Shown: piece after piece, positions 1 to 8,132 of the stretch
How the letters are laid out: each line of letters opens with the position of its first letter
Numbering within the stretch: the first letter of the stretch is position 1
Source: Gilvibacter sp. SZ-19
GTDB taxonomy: Bacteria; Bacteroidota; Bacteroidia; Flavobacteriales; Flavobacteriaceae
Reading direction: 5' to 3'
Assembly (NCBI RefSeq): GCF_002163875.1
Contig: NZ_CP019333.1
Location: 2,720,864 to 2,784,863 of the forward strand
DNA: 64,000 nucleotides
The notes under the pieces: generated by a model
What the model was told of the DNA's origin: nothing
What the model saw: the letters and a program-made list of their open reading frames with translations, nothing else
Databases searched by the model: none
Position numbers and translations under genes: made by a program

Positions 1-519
1 CATCAGGTCCGAGTAGACGTGTAAATTCAAACCAAAGGATTTGTCTTCTGTACTCTTGTTTTCCAGGGTATACCAAACCACCATTCCTTGTTTTCTGTCT
101 GGAGCGAACTGGGTTCGTGTTATGTGCAGATCGGTATTGGCCACATTGCCATAATCGTGTGAATTTCCCCAAGGATAGTTCGTAAACTTATCCGCTTTGT
201 CCAGTATAATAAGATCTCGCTCGGTTTTAAGGCTTAGACCAAATCCATCGAGCAGTTTTATGGGATGATTCCAAACCCCACCCATCTCTCCGCTGATGTG
301 CCAGCCCAATTCTGGAAAACTACCGTCTTGGTGTCCGACCATATAGACGCGGTCTCCCGCAGTGACGAAGGGAGAGTCCAGGTATTCGGCTTTGCCGTCT
401 AGTGCAACTTCTTGGTATGTGTTGGCCTCTTCTGTTTGGCTTTCAGATGCTTCTTTACAGGCATTTAGTGTGAGTAGACTCCATCCGCAGAGTGTGAGCA
501 GCAAGTTGGATTTATTCAT
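1..519 (-). CDS. Lipoprotein, 3' part beyond window (possible glycoside hydrolase-like)
   Basis: Open reading frame that starts with ATG at 519 and runs off the left edge; 173 codons are visible. The N-terminus is a lipoprotein signal: Lys near the start, a Leu-rich core and a lipobox ending LNAC, so the mature protein would begin at Cys21 and sit on a membrane. The following residues (around AGDRVYMVGHQDGSFPELGW and GEMGGVWNHPIKLLDGF) look like the start of flavobacterial proteins annotated as glycogen-debranching or GH63-like enzymes. That resemblance is from memory and the catalytic part lies outside the window, so the enzyme class is a guess; the lipoprotein call is firm. Confidence 0.6.
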   Translation of the reverse strand, partial: MNKSNLLLTLCGWSLLTLNACKEASESQTEEANTYQEVALDGKAEYLDSPFVTAGDRVYMVGHQDGSFPELGWHISGEMGGVWNHPIKLLDGFGLSLKTERDLIILDKADKFTNYPWGNSHDYGNVANTDLHITRTQFAPDRKQGMVVWYTLENKSTEDKSFGLNLHVYSDLM

Positions 520-613
520 GGAATTGAAAGTGTGTTGACCCCCAACAGGTCTGGTTTTTGAATCGAAACCCTAAGATAATTGGAAATGAGCGATCCGCAA
601 AATGGAGTTGCCC

Positions 614-1417
614 TTACTTGATCTGCCAATGGATATGATCGTCATGTCTTACGGCGTGGCAGCCTTGAAATCGAACCTTAGTGGCTCCATTGGTCAAGCG
701 GTGTTTTAAATGAGGTTCTAGGAAGATCTTATCGGTCTTTGGGTTGCTGCTGAGCAGTTCCAACAAGCGCTTATTTAGGTTGGTGTCGAATGTAAGTTGT
801 TTGTTCGGCTTACCAAAAGTTAGCCAAGCGGTCTTGTCGTAGAAACGGTGACCACCGTTTAGACAAACCTCGGTTTGGTTGAATTCCCCCAATTCCGGGG
901 ATTCAAAAACGCCGTAGCCACTTCGTGACGGCTTTTTGGCAGTGATCCTTCCGAATTCATCCTTATAAAAGAAACTCAGATCTAACTTTTTGCCATCGGA
1001 ATGGCTTAAGTGGGGCAGTAAGGGAAACTTATCGATAAAAGGAAAGTTGGCGTCCAGATACACCACAACAAGCTTGGGGTCGGTCTTTTGTAATTGGGAG
1101 GCAAGTTGCTCGAGCTCTTGCTTGAGTTCAGGTGTTGCGTAATGCCTGTTGCATAAGCGATATACATAGCTTTGGGCGCGGATGTGATCGGTCTGCGGTA
1201 ATTCGACTCGTCCAAAATAGGCGGCCAAATAAGGAACTCCCCAAAGGGTTAAGACCAGATAAGCTCCGCAGAAAACAACAAGTCGTTTGAGAATACGTCT
1301 TTCACTAGGCCGATAGAATAGCAGCACAAGACCGTAGAGCAGACCTCCGATCTGTGTTAAGACGGTGAGTATGGCAATGATGGTTAGATGCGTTAGGAAT
1401 TTAATCGCAGTCTTCAT
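614..1417 (-). CDS. Membrane-anchored LAS-type (M15/M74-like) metallopeptidase candidate
   Basis: 267 residues. Two hydrophobic segments (about 10-34 and 46-68) precede a soluble domain. In that domain SHSDGKKLDLSFF places His139 and Asp146 in the H-x6-D spacing of the LAS zinc peptidases (LytM, D-Ala-D-Ala carboxypeptidase, MepA). The extreme C-terminus HDDHIHWQIK supplies the HxH motif (His261, His263) that provides the third zinc ligand in this fold. Family knowledge suggests peptidoglycan cross-link hydrolysis in the periplasm; substrate is inferred only. Cys pairs (Cys89, Cys185, and one just before the HxH motif) could form a disulfide. ATG start at 1417 gives a membrane-anchoring N-terminus. 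The LRR gene lies 56 bp upstream on the same strand. Confidence 0.65.
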   Translation of the reverse strand: MKTAIKFLTHLTIIAILTVLTQIGGLLYGLVLLFYRPSERRILKRLVVFCGAYLVLTLWGVPYLAAYFGRVELPQTDHIRAQSYVYRLCNRHYATPELKQELEQLASQLQKTDPKLVVVYLDANFPFIDKFPLLPHLSHSDGKKLDLSFFYKDEFGRITAKKPSRSGYGVFESPELGEFNQTEVCLNGGHRFYDKTAWLTFGKPNKQLTFDTNLNKRLLELLSSNPKTDKIFLEPHLKHRLTNGATKVRFQGCHAVRHDDHIHWQIK

Positions 1418-1473
1418 AGCCCTTTTAAAACGCTAAAAGGCTATTAAAAAGTATGGATGTAAGCGAAGTCTTA

Positions 1474-2145
1474 CTAGTTGCAGTTCGTGCTGTAACTGTC
1501 TTCCGGATCAATTTCCCAATCGGCAGGAATATTGCTTTGCTGACTACTGCTCACCTGTACGCAGGTCAAGGGGTTGTTCACTGCGTTCAAAATAGTGAGT
1601 GCAGCATTGGAAGAAACATCTAAGGCGGTTAGCTGATTGCCAGGCACTACCAATTGCTGTAGTGCAAAATTGTTACTTACGTTAATACTTTCTAACGCAT
1701 TGTCTATTAAACTGACCTTTTCCAGATCCGGTAGGGAAGTGATATTGATGCTACTAATCTGATTGAAATCGGCAAAAATGAATTTTAGTTTGCTGTTGGT
1801 GGCAATAGGCAAACTCTCCAATAAATTATCATTGATCCAAAGGTTTTCTAGGTTGACAAAATCTTCGATTCCACTGATATCGCTAATTCCCTGCTCATTG
1901 AGTACCAAGCTGGTCACGTTTTCTATATTGGCTGTTAGCACAAAGCCATCGACCTCATTGTCGAAATTCAAGGCTACCAAGGCGGCCTCAAAAGCCGGGT
2001 CAACAATAGCAGTCCTTGCTGGTTCTTCTTGTTGCCCGCCGCCGGAATTGTCATTATTCATCGGCATATCGTCATTGCTCTCGGAAGAGCATGAGAACAT
2101 TACTATACAAGTCAATAGAAGGGATAAGTACTTTAAGCTGCGCAT
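1474..2145 (-). CDS. Leucine-rich-repeat lipoprotein
   Basis: About 223 residues from the ATG at 2145; an upstream TTG at 2160 would add five residues before the signal peptide and is less likely. The signal peptide ends in a lipobox (VMFSC), followed by an acidic, Asn/Gly-rich linker typical of surface lipoproteins. Residues about 75-205 contain five to six degenerate leucine-rich repeats (L..L.L..N.L..L), with Asn in the ladder positions. Such proteins usually bind other proteins or glycans at the cell surface. No enzymatic motif is present. It follows the GNAT gene by about 40 bp and may be the tail of that operon. Confidence 0.75.
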   Translation of the reverse strand: MRSLKYLSLLLTCIVMFSCSSESNDDMPMNNDNSGGGQQEEPARTAIVDPAFEAALVALNFDNEVDGFVLTANIENVTSLVLNEQGISDISGIEDFVNLENLWINDNLLESLPIATNSKLKFIFADFNQISSINITSLPDLEKVSLIDNALESINVSNNFALQQLVVPGNQLTALDVSSNAALTILNAVNNPLTCVQVSSSQQSNIPADWEIDPEDSYSTNCN

Positions 2146-2185
2146 GGTCTGTTTTAACAATAAAACAACACAGCTGGCTAAATTC

Positions 2186-2701
2186 CTACTCGTTAAGGGT
2201 GATTTCGTAATAATCCAACCAAGCCGTATCGCCCGGTAATTGTACAGGTTTGACGAATTCTAAGCCCAATTTCTCAATAAGTCTAACAGATGCTTTATTC
2301 TCAGGTAATACAATGGCACTTACCTTATGAAGCTTTAAGTTGTTTTGGGCATGATCCATTAAAGCCAGAGCTGCTTCGCTGCCAAATCCTTTGCCTTCGT
2401 ATTGCGGTAAAAAAGCAAACCCGATATCTACAACTGCTAAGCCTGGGCGGTTAAACAAGCCACAAGTCCCCATGGGCGCAGCAGTCTCTTTATTGTATAC
2501 AACGCAATTTCCGTAAGCGTGCTCTTTGTAGTGGGAGAGCATTTTGTCCGCTATATATTTTTCTGCCACGGCTATACTACTAATGTTTCTATCGCCAATG
2601 TACCTGAGCCATTTAGGGCTGTTCTGTAATTCGTAAATAAAAGCCGCATCACTTAATTTGACAGGTTCGAGTCGGAGTCGTTCTGTTTCAATGACCGCCA
2701 T
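2186..2701 (-). CDS. GNAT family N-acetyltransferase (RimJ/RimL type)
   Basis: 171 residues. Opens with ETERLRLEPV, the usual start of RimJ/RimL-like acetyltransferases, and carries the acetyl-CoA loop region PQYEGKGFGSEAALALMDHA (Q/R-x-x-G-x-G/A form) at about residues 98-117. The end, with NKASVRLIEKLGLEF, is the conserved motif B helix of the family. The acceptor could be a ribosomal protein, an amino acid or a small amine and cannot be read from sequence. It starts 2 bp after the esterase stop codon, so it is probably co-transcribed with the genes upstream. Confidence 0.85.
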   Translation of the reverse strand: MAVIETERLRLEPVKLSDAAFIYELQNSPKWLRYIGDRNISSIAVAEKYIADKMLSHYKEHAYGNCVVYNKETAAPMGTCGLFNRPGLAVVDIGFAFLPQYEGKGFGSEAALALMDHAQNNLKLHKVSAIVLPENKASVRLIEKLGLEFVKPVQLPGDTAWLDYYEITLNE

Positions 2702-2703
2702 AA

Positions 2704-3483
2704 TTATTCCTTAGTTTGGGCAAAAAGCCAGTGTAGTAAATCTGGGTTCGCAAAGGTAGGAGTCCAGCTATCGTGATCTACCCCGGGATAAACGGTAAAC
2801 TGAACATCGGCATCCAAACGTTTCAAGGCCTCCACCATTTGTTCTGAATATCGAATAGGAACCACTTGGTCTGCATCGCCATGAAAGATCCACCAAGGCA
2901 AACGATCCAGTTTCCCAGCTATGGCCGGATTGGCTCCACCACAAATTGCAAAGGCAGCGGCGAATAACTTAGGGTTACGCCTAACCAATTCAAATGTTCC
3001 CATAGCGCCCATAGATAAGCCCCCTATGTAGAGGCGGTCTGTATCTACAGGATAACTTTTTAATAGGGCTTTGATAAGGCCCTCTAAGAGGGTTTGCTCT
3101 AAACGGTAAGTGTTTCTTCTGGGAAAGTCTATGGTTACACCCTCTGGAGTTTGGTTGTAATCTCTATTGACCCAATAACCCTGAGCCGAACACTGTGGAA
3201 AAACGACTATGGCCGGAAACTTAGTCCGAATACTGTCCGAAGCAAAGAAGGCACCGCCGTGCTTGAGTTGGGAAGTATTGTCATTGCCGCGCTCTCCAGA
3301 ACCGTGTAAGAAAACCAACATAGGGTAACTGATCTCAGGATTATAGTGTTTGGGCAACATGATCCGATAGGGGAGCTCCCCATTTTTCGAGATATAGGTC
3401 TCTTTTTTATAAAGTTCCAAGCCTTGCGCAAGACCTCCAAAGGAACTCAGCAATAGTAGTACAATTAGGCTTTTGATTCTCAT
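2704..3483 (-). CDS. Secreted alpha/beta-hydrolase, esterase/predicted peptidase type
   Basis: 259 residues with an N-terminal signal peptide ending near Gly-Leu-Ala-Gln (residue 20), so exported. Alpha/beta-hydrolase hallmarks are present: oxyanion loop FLHGSGERG (about 58-66), nucleophile elbow GLSMG with Ser157, acid in HGDADQVVP (Asp205 or nearby), and catalytic His237 in GVDHDSW. The arrangement matches the COG4099 'predicted peptidase' / feruloyl-esterase-like group. The substrate is unknown; an ester of plant or algal polymer is possible in a marine flavobacterium. The start overlaps the preceding membrane-protein stop by 4 nt, indicating translational coupling. Confidence 0.8.
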   Translation of the reverse strand: MRIKSLIVLLLLSSFGGLAQGLELYKKETYISKNGELPYRIMLPKHYNPEISYPMLVFLHGSGERGNDNTSQLKHGGAFFASDSIRTKFPAIVVFPQCSAQGYWVNRDYNQTPEGVTIDFPRRNTYRLEQTLLEGLIKALLKSYPVDTDRLYIGGLSMGAMGTFELVRRNPKLFAAAFAICGGANPAIAGKLDRLPWWIFHGDADQVVPIRYSEQMVEALKRLDADVQFTVYPGVDHDSWTPTFANPDLLHWLFAQTKE

Positions 3484-3938
3484 CGGTAGGCTTTTCTAAT
3501 CTTTAACAAGATAAAAAGAATTACCACTGCAAAAAGATTAATACCTACTTGTTTTGCCTGCCTTTTAGGGACTAGATCCCAAACAAAATCAGATACTCCT
3601 GCATTGAACTCCAATGCTCCGGGTTCCATTAGGTAGGTCAGACTAATCCCAATTCCTCCGGCGAAATAATAACTCCATCCCCAAGCTGTAAAAGTGAAAA
3701 TCTGTAAAACTTGAATAAAGATCCCAAGTTCTGAAGCCCTTCTGTTCTCTTTGTTCAAGAACAAATAACCCACATAAAAGAACAGACTGAATAAAACTGT
3801 CTGAACACTCAGAGTAAACCAAAACCAACTGTCGTCTCCAGGGTGTCGCAATCGCAGAAAACTCACCAAGAGGCCAATTAGACCACCGACCATAAAGAAA
3901 TAGGTCATAAAGGCTACTCTTTTGTCGCGTTGCTTCAT
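3480..3938 (-). CDS. Small four-helix membrane protein, unknown function
   Basis: 152 residues. Four hydrophobic segments can be seen (about 12-28, 40-60, 74-100, 130-147) with Lys/Arg-rich ends, including KQRDKR at the N-terminus and KIRKAYR at the C-terminus. No known motif is recognised. Begins one base after the GTP cyclohydrolase II-like stop codon and overlaps the next gene by 4 nt, so it belongs to the same transcript. Its role is not deducible from sequence. Confidence 0.7.
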   Translation of the reverse strand: MKQRDKRVAFMTYFFMVGGLIGLLVSFLRLRHPGDDSWFWFTLSVQTVLFSLFFYVGYLFLNKENRRASELGIFIQVLQIFTFTAWGWSYYFAGGIGISLTYLMEPGALEFNAGVSDFVWDLVPKRQAKQVGINLFAVVILFILLKIRKAYR

Positions 3939-3939
3939 T

Positions 3940-4431
3940 TTAGTTTTCGATTTTTATCCCTGCGGAGATGAGCGCCGCTCTTTTGTGTTCGTTGCTGCTA
4001 TCTAGATTTACAGAAGCCATTTCAAAACTGGCCAAAACTTGAGCAGCAGCTGTAAAATCTCTGGCCTCGGCAGGATAGCCTGCGGCCCGGTAGGCTTCTG
4101 CTTGCTTCAAGCCCTGAGCCTTAAAGGCCTTACTTTTCATTAAAGCCAAGTGACCATTGCCTTTTCCCTCCTGATCTAAGAGTACAATGATACCCGCACC
4201 CTTGGCTGCTATTTGTTGCATGGCCAGATCCATCTGCTGTTGACAATCACACTCCAAAGAATTGAAATAGTGTCCGTAGATACAACTCGAATGTAAACGG
4301 CAATATACGGCATTGGCTCCTTTGAGATTACCCATATGGAGGCAAATGATCTCTTGCTGCTCATCGGCAAATAAGGTCTCCGTAAAAAGGCCGTAGCGTG
4401 TTTTTAAAGTGGTGTCGGCTAGTTTTTGCAT
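3940..4431 (-). CDS. GTP cyclohydrolase II-like protein with altered active site
   Basis: 163 residues, matching a single GCH II domain without the RibB half. The zinc site C-x10-C-x-C is intact (Cys50, Cys61, Cys63). Compared from memory with E. coli RibA, Arg49 (RxHS) and Arg128 (here Arg124 in ARDFT) are kept, but Tyr105 is Phe103, Asp126 is Glu122, and the RQEGR GTP loop reads DQEGK (Asp86, Lys90). The TNNPKK motif is replaced by DSSNEHK. It therefore probably binds a purine nucleotide or related compound but need not perform the riboflavin reaction. Start overlaps the cysteine hydrolase stop by one base (TGATG). The housekeeping ribBA is expected elsewhere in the genome. Confidence 0.75.
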   Translation of the reverse strand: MQKLADTTLKTRYGLFTETLFADEQQEIICLHMGNLKGANAVYCRLHSSCIYGHYFNSLECDCQQQMDLAMQQIAAKGAGIIVLLDQEGKGNGHLALMKSKAFKAQGLKQAEAYRAAGYPAEARDFTAAAQVLASFEMASVNLDSSNEHKRAALISAGIKIEN

Positions 4432-4985
4432 CAGTTGTCTATTGAATCTAGAAATTCCTCTAAGGTCTGGATCAGTGCAAACTCTCCATCCAAACTCGCA
4501 ATAGCCGTCTCGTGGATCAATTGGGCGTCATATCGTTTTCCGTTGCGATCTACTTTGTCAAAAGTTGCCGTCGCATCCTCGATCAAAGTGACCTCAAAAC
4601 CTAAATTAGCTGCCATACGAACGCTGGTGGATACGCAGTGGTCTGTAGTTAAACCTGCCATGACAAGATCTTGCTGTTGCGTGGACTTGAGCACTTCTTC
4701 TAGCGGGGTGCCAATAAAGGCACTGTTAACGGTCTTGGTATAGACCGGTTCAGTTTCTAAAGGCTTTACTAACTCATTTAGGGCGTTCCCTGCGGCCTCG
4801 GGGCGCAGTGGAGACTTCGGATTGGTGGAGCAATGCTGAACGTGATACACTGGCCATGACTTAGCTCTGAAGTATTCTAAAAGCTCTTGTGCCCGTTGTT
4901 CCGCCTCGGGATTGTTCCTATTGCCTCCCCAGTATTCAATATCCTCGAAACCCTTTTGTATGTCTATCAGTACCAGTGCTTTCAT
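4431..4985 (-). CDS. Isochorismatase-family cysteine hydrolase
   Basis: 184 residues, standard length for the family. The catalytic triad is visible: Asp8 in LVLIDIQKGF, Lys84 in VYTKTVNSAF and nucleophile Cys117 in LTTDHCVSTS, the last in the usual GxxTDxCVxxT/S context. Members hydrolyse amides such as nicotinamide, ureidoglycolate-type or N-carbamoyl compounds, or vinyl ethers; the substrate here is not determined. Overlaps modC by 4 nt (ATGA) and the GCH II-like gene by 1 nt, so all three are probably translated from one message. Confidence 0.85.
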   Translation of the reverse strand: MKALVLIDIQKGFEDIEYWGGNRNNPEAEQRAQELLEYFRAKSWPVYHVQHCSTNPKSPLRPEAAGNALNELVKPLETEPVYTKTVNSAFIGTPLEEVLKSTQQQDLVMAGLTTDHCVSTSVRMAANLGFEVTLIEDATATFDKVDRNGKRYDAQLIHETAIASLDGEFALIQTLEEFLDSIDN

Positions 4986-5845
4986 TTTTTGCTTTCTAAT
5001 AGTATTGCTGAATCAGTCGGTAAACCGACAGGCACCCAACTTCCAAGGGCATATTTGTCGTTTGTGTGGTCTGTTTTAATTTCGAACTGCTGTCCATTAG
5101 CAGAAACCATTAGACCAGTCGCAGTCTTAGCAATGACCTGTGCTAAGACGGTCACTTGTTTATCGGATCGATCAAGTCCGAAAACTACAGTTGGGGCCCC
5201 TGATTTGGTAATACTACCATTATCCAATACCCAAACATGAGCGGCCAGTTTACAGACCTCTGGAAGGTCATGACTCACTAAGATCACACTAAATCCGAAG
5301 CGACTGTGCAACTGCAATAAATGATCTTGAAATTCCAAGCGGAGTTTTTGATCTAAAGCGGTGAAGGGTTCATCGAGTAGCAGCAGCTGAGGTTCTTGAG
5401 CAAGGGCTCGGGCCAGTGCAGCGCGTTTGGCCTGACCTCCAGAGAGTACGTCTGGTTTTTGATCGGCTAAAGATTCCAACTCCGTTAATCGCAGTAATTC
5501 CGCTATGAGGGCATTGTTGGGGTTTTTGCCACTGGCATACTCTAGATTTTGCCTTATGCTCATGTTGGGAAACAAGGCGAGGTCTTGAAACAAGTAGCCT
5601 ATATTTCGTTTCCCCGCCGACAGATTTACAGACTTCTCAGAATCGAACCATACTTCATTGTGGTTGGTAATTTTTCCAGAATCTGGACTCAGCAAGCCGC
5701 TAAGCATGCGTAAGGTCGAAGTTTTCCCAGCTCCAGATGGTCCAAAGAGCGCATTAAAACTGCCTTGCTCAAATTGAATGTCTACATCCAAGGGCATTAC
5801 GCCATGTGAGCCTTTCAGAATTTTATGTAAACGAGCCTTTATCAT
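4982..5845 (-). CDS. modC: Molybdate ABC transporter, ATP-binding protein ModC
   Basis: 287 residues from the ATG at 5845, chosen because it forms a 4-nt ATGA overlap with the modB stop; an upstream start at 5863 is also possible. Walker A GPSGAGKT at about 35-42, signature LSGGQ followed by KRAALARAL, Walker B LLLLDEP and switch His in VSHD are all present. The last about 70 residues form a short TOBE/Mop-like domain expected to bind oxyanion. With ModA and ModB it would drive uptake of molybdate (or tungstate) across the inner membrane. Assignment rests on the modABC gene order. Confidence 0.88.
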   Translation of the reverse strand: MIKARLHKILKGSHGVMPLDVDIQFEQGSFNALFGPSGAGKTSTLRMLSGLLSPDSGKITNHNEVWFDSEKSVNLSAGKRNIGYLFQDLALFPNMSIRQNLEYASGKNPNNALIAELLRLTELESLADQKPDVLSGGQAKRAALARALAQEPQLLLLDEPFTALDQKLRLEFQDHLLQLHSRFGFSVILVSHDLPEVCKLAAHVWVLDNGSITKSGAPTVVFGLDRSDKQVTVLAQVIAKTATGLMVSANGQQFEIKTDHTNDKYALGSWVPVGLPTDSAILLESKK

Positions 5846-6531
5846 TTGCCGAATCCTCCCCAATTTTTTGCTCCTCTGGTGTAGACCCAGAACAAGATCA
5901 CAAAAGAGATCAGAAACAATACTAAAGAATATAGATGTGCTTGTCCAAAGTTCAATTTCTCAACTTCCTCATAGATCGCTATGGAGGCTACGCGCGTCTT
6001 CTCTGGAATTGCTCCACCTATCATTAGCACAACCCCAAACTCTCCCAAAGTGTGCGCAAAGGTCAGTACCAATCCACTCAATAAGGCAGGTTTCATATTG
6101 GGTAGTAAAACCTGTCGTAAAGTATCTAATCGGGAACGCCCCATGAGTTTTGATGCTTCTTTATACTGCGGAGGGAGACTTTTAAAGCCTGCCAAAACAG
6201 GATGAACCATAAAGGGTAATCCGTAGAGCATGGAGGCAATGACCAGTCCGCTAAAACTAAAGACCAATCTCAGCCCTAATACACTGTCTAACCATGCGCC
6301 AAAGGCATTGTTAGGACTAAAGGCTATTAAAAAATAGAAACCCAACACGGTGGGCGGAAGCACCAAGGGCATGCTAATGAGAACGGTAACAAATGGTTTT
6401 AATTTGGTTTTGGAATTGGCCAACCAATAGCCCACGGGAATTGCAACCAACAATAATAATATTGTGGTGAGGATTGCTAGTTTAAGAGTAAGTAATAATG
6501 GATCCCAGTTCACGCTATTCAAAGATAGCAT
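5842..6531 (-). CDS. modB: Molybdate ABC transporter, permease ModB
   Basis: 229 residues with five to six transmembrane helices. The cytoplasmic coupling loop of ABC importers is present around residues 140-165 (EASKLMGRSRLDTLRQVLLP, an EAA motif). Length and sequence match ModB/CysW-like permeases. Begins 10 bp after modA and overlaps modC by 4 nt, which fixes the complex as ModABC. Substrate could be molybdate or tungstate. Confidence 0.9.
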   Translation of the reverse strand: MLSLNSVNWDPLLLTLKLAILTTILLLLVAIPVGYWLANSKTKLKPFVTVLISMPLVLPPTVLGFYFLIAFSPNNAFGAWLDSVLGLRLVFSFSGLVIASMLYGLPFMVHPVLAGFKSLPPQYKEASKLMGRSRLDTLRQVLLPNMKPALLSGLVLTFAHTLGEFGVVLMIGGAIPEKTRVASIAIYEEVEKLNFGQAHLYSLVLFLISFVILFWVYTRGAKNWGGFGK

Positions 6532-6541
6532 TAATTCGATT

Positions 6542-7306
6542 CTAGGGCAGGTCGTAGCCCTGTTGTTTGATCAGTTTTTTAACCGCATCACTCAAAAGGA
6601 AATCTACAAATGCGCTTGCTGCAGGATGTCTATTCTCACCTTTTATTAGAACTACGCCTTGAACTATGGGTTTGTAGTGTACCTTATTAATGTCCAGTAC
6701 ATATACTTCGGATTCACGCTGCGCTTGTATGGCTGTAGATTTGGCTGTAATAGCAGCCTGGGCAGCTCCGGAAACCACATAGGTCGCCGCTTGAACCGCA
6801 TTTTCGGCATAGACCAGATTAGGGCGTACTTCGTCCCATAGATCTTGATATTCTAAAAGCTCTTTGGCCGCACGGCCATAAGGAGCCAAGTCTGGGTTGG
6901 GAATGGCTAAGGTTTTAAGTCCCGGTAATGTGAGGCCAGATTTGAGAAAGTCCTGCCGAGACAAAAGCACCAATATGCCTTTGGCATAAGGAGCAGGGGC
7001 GGCCGTGGTTAGGCCTTGATTATACAAGCGCTGCGGATAGCTCAAGTCTGCGGCCATAAAGATATCTACAGGAGCTCCATTACTGATCTGGCTGGTAAGT
7101 TTTCCAGAAGAGCCGCTTATAATATCGATCTCAACATTATTGGTCGTACTAAACTCTTCTGCCAGGGCTCGTGCCAATCCTTCTGCGTTTGCCGCAACTG
7201 CAATACGCAATTTTTCAGTGGGTTGTTCTGAGCAAGCGCTTAGGAGTAAACAGGCCAAAAAAAGGCCACTTATAAGATTAGTCTTCTGAAAAAATCGCTG
7301 TCTCAA
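6542..7306 (-). CDS. modA: Molybdate-binding lipoprotein ModA
   Basis: About 254 residues. N-terminal signal with lipobox LLSAC, then a type 2 periplasmic binding domain with the ModA hallmarks: AAxA near the mature N-terminus (VAANAEGLARAL), SGSSGKL (oxyanion-binding Ser region, about 65-71), and AAQAAITAKSTA. In Bacteroidota the protein is anchored as a lipoprotein. The only in-frame start giving a complete signal peptide is TTG at 7306, which lies 29 bp inside the preceding gene; this implies translational coupling. It captures molybdate or tungstate for ModBC. Confidence 0.88.
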   Translation of the reverse strand: MRQRFFQKTNLISGLFLACLLLSACSEQPTEKLRIAVAANAEGLARALAEEFSTTNNVEIDIISGSSGKLTSQISNGAPVDIFMAADLSYPQRLYNQGLTTAAPAPYAKGILVLLSRQDFLKSGLTLPGLKTLAIPNPDLAPYGRAAKELLEYQDLWDEVRPNLVYAENAVQAATYVVSGAAQAAITAKSTAIQAQRESEVYVLDINKVHYKPIVQGVVLIKGENRHPAASAFVDFLLSDAVKKLIKQQGYDLP

Positions 7307-7826
7307 ATCCGTCTATACTTTTGGTGTTCTTTTTTTCCCAATAGGCCCAAAGGTCCTCATCGGATTTAGCCTTTGCCCAATCTGCCAAGCGTGTCCTGTG
7401 CGATTTAAATTCCATATAAGGAACTCCATAACCGCAAGAGGTCTGTACCGTTTCAATGTGGAGTTTAATGAATTGTCTGGCCCCGGCTGTTTCTGGGAAA
7501 AGCTTTAAATAGTCTTCGAATTGTGGGTCTCTTGGGTGATAGACCTCACAGCTTCCATATAATCTCAAAATCAATGGAGGATCTTCAAAGGCATTGAACA
7601 TTACCGTCATACGATTGCTCTTAAGTAGGTGAGCGGCTGTTTCGTTTCCGCTTCCGGTAAGATTAAGCCAAACTACTGTTTTATCGTCTATGACTCGAAT
7701 ACTATCCATGCCTTTAGGTGATAGGTTGATCCTGCCTTCTTGTGCTGCTGTTGCAACAAAGAACACAGGCTGGGCCTCTATGAAATTTTTATGGACTTCT
7801 CGTAATTCTTGGAATTGTGCAGCCAT
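7278..7826 (-). CDS. Pyridoxamine 5'-phosphate oxidase-family (FMN-binding) protein
   Basis: 182 residues with the split-barrel pattern of the family: PVFFVATAAQEGRINLSPKG near the start, then VVWLNLTGSGNETAAHL and MTVMFNAFEDPPLILRLYG. These recall FMN-binding proteins annotated as pyridoxamine 5'-phosphate oxidase-like, not true PdxH. The likely cofactor is FMN and the electron acceptor is unknown. First gene of the modABC run; its 3' end overlaps modA by 29 bp. Confidence 0.8.
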   Translation of the reverse strand: MAAQFQELREVHKNFIEAQPVFFVATAAQEGRINLSPKGMDSIRVIDDKTVVWLNLTGSGNETAAHLLKSNRMTVMFNAFEDPPLILRLYGSCEVYHPRDPQFEDYLKLFPETAGARQFIKLHIETVQTSCGYGVPYMEFKSHRTRLADWAKAKSDEDLWAYWEKKNTKSIDGFETAIFSED

Positions 7827-8132
7827 GATTGCGCCTTACTTTTTATTAGGATAAAGATACTGCAAGTCGGTGGAGCGACCACAAATCTGTATATTTATAT
7901 TTTGTTTAACAAAATGAATAAAAATTTAAACAAAATATTAATAGAAAGGCATTTTATAGGTTCTAATTTAGCATCAGTTAAATCAGACTAGTAGAACAGA
8001 CTTGATTTGAAATGCGCCAAAATTGTAAAGACCCAATGATCCGGACTAGGTTGAAAGCGATCCGAAGCGACTTCTTCAAAAACACACTAAGCCAGTTTGA
8101 TTTATAAACAAAAACTACAAAAATTGAAACTC
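7827..8132. other. Intergenic region between divergent genes, no gene seen
   Basis: About 300 bp, AT-rich between 7900 and 7960. It should carry the promoters of the FMN-binding/mod operon (minus) and of the fasciclin lipoprotein (plus). I found no exact TAnnTTTG box; the nearest are TAATTTAG at 7964-7971 (plus) and TATCTTTA near 7850-7860 (minus). No ORF with a credible product and no strong hairpin was seen. Confidence 0.4.

Noticed and set aside
1763-2239. 158-codon plus-strand ORF
   Set aside because: Antisense to the LRR lipoprotein and GNAT genes; composition (Ser/Ile/Lys) is that of a shadow frame.
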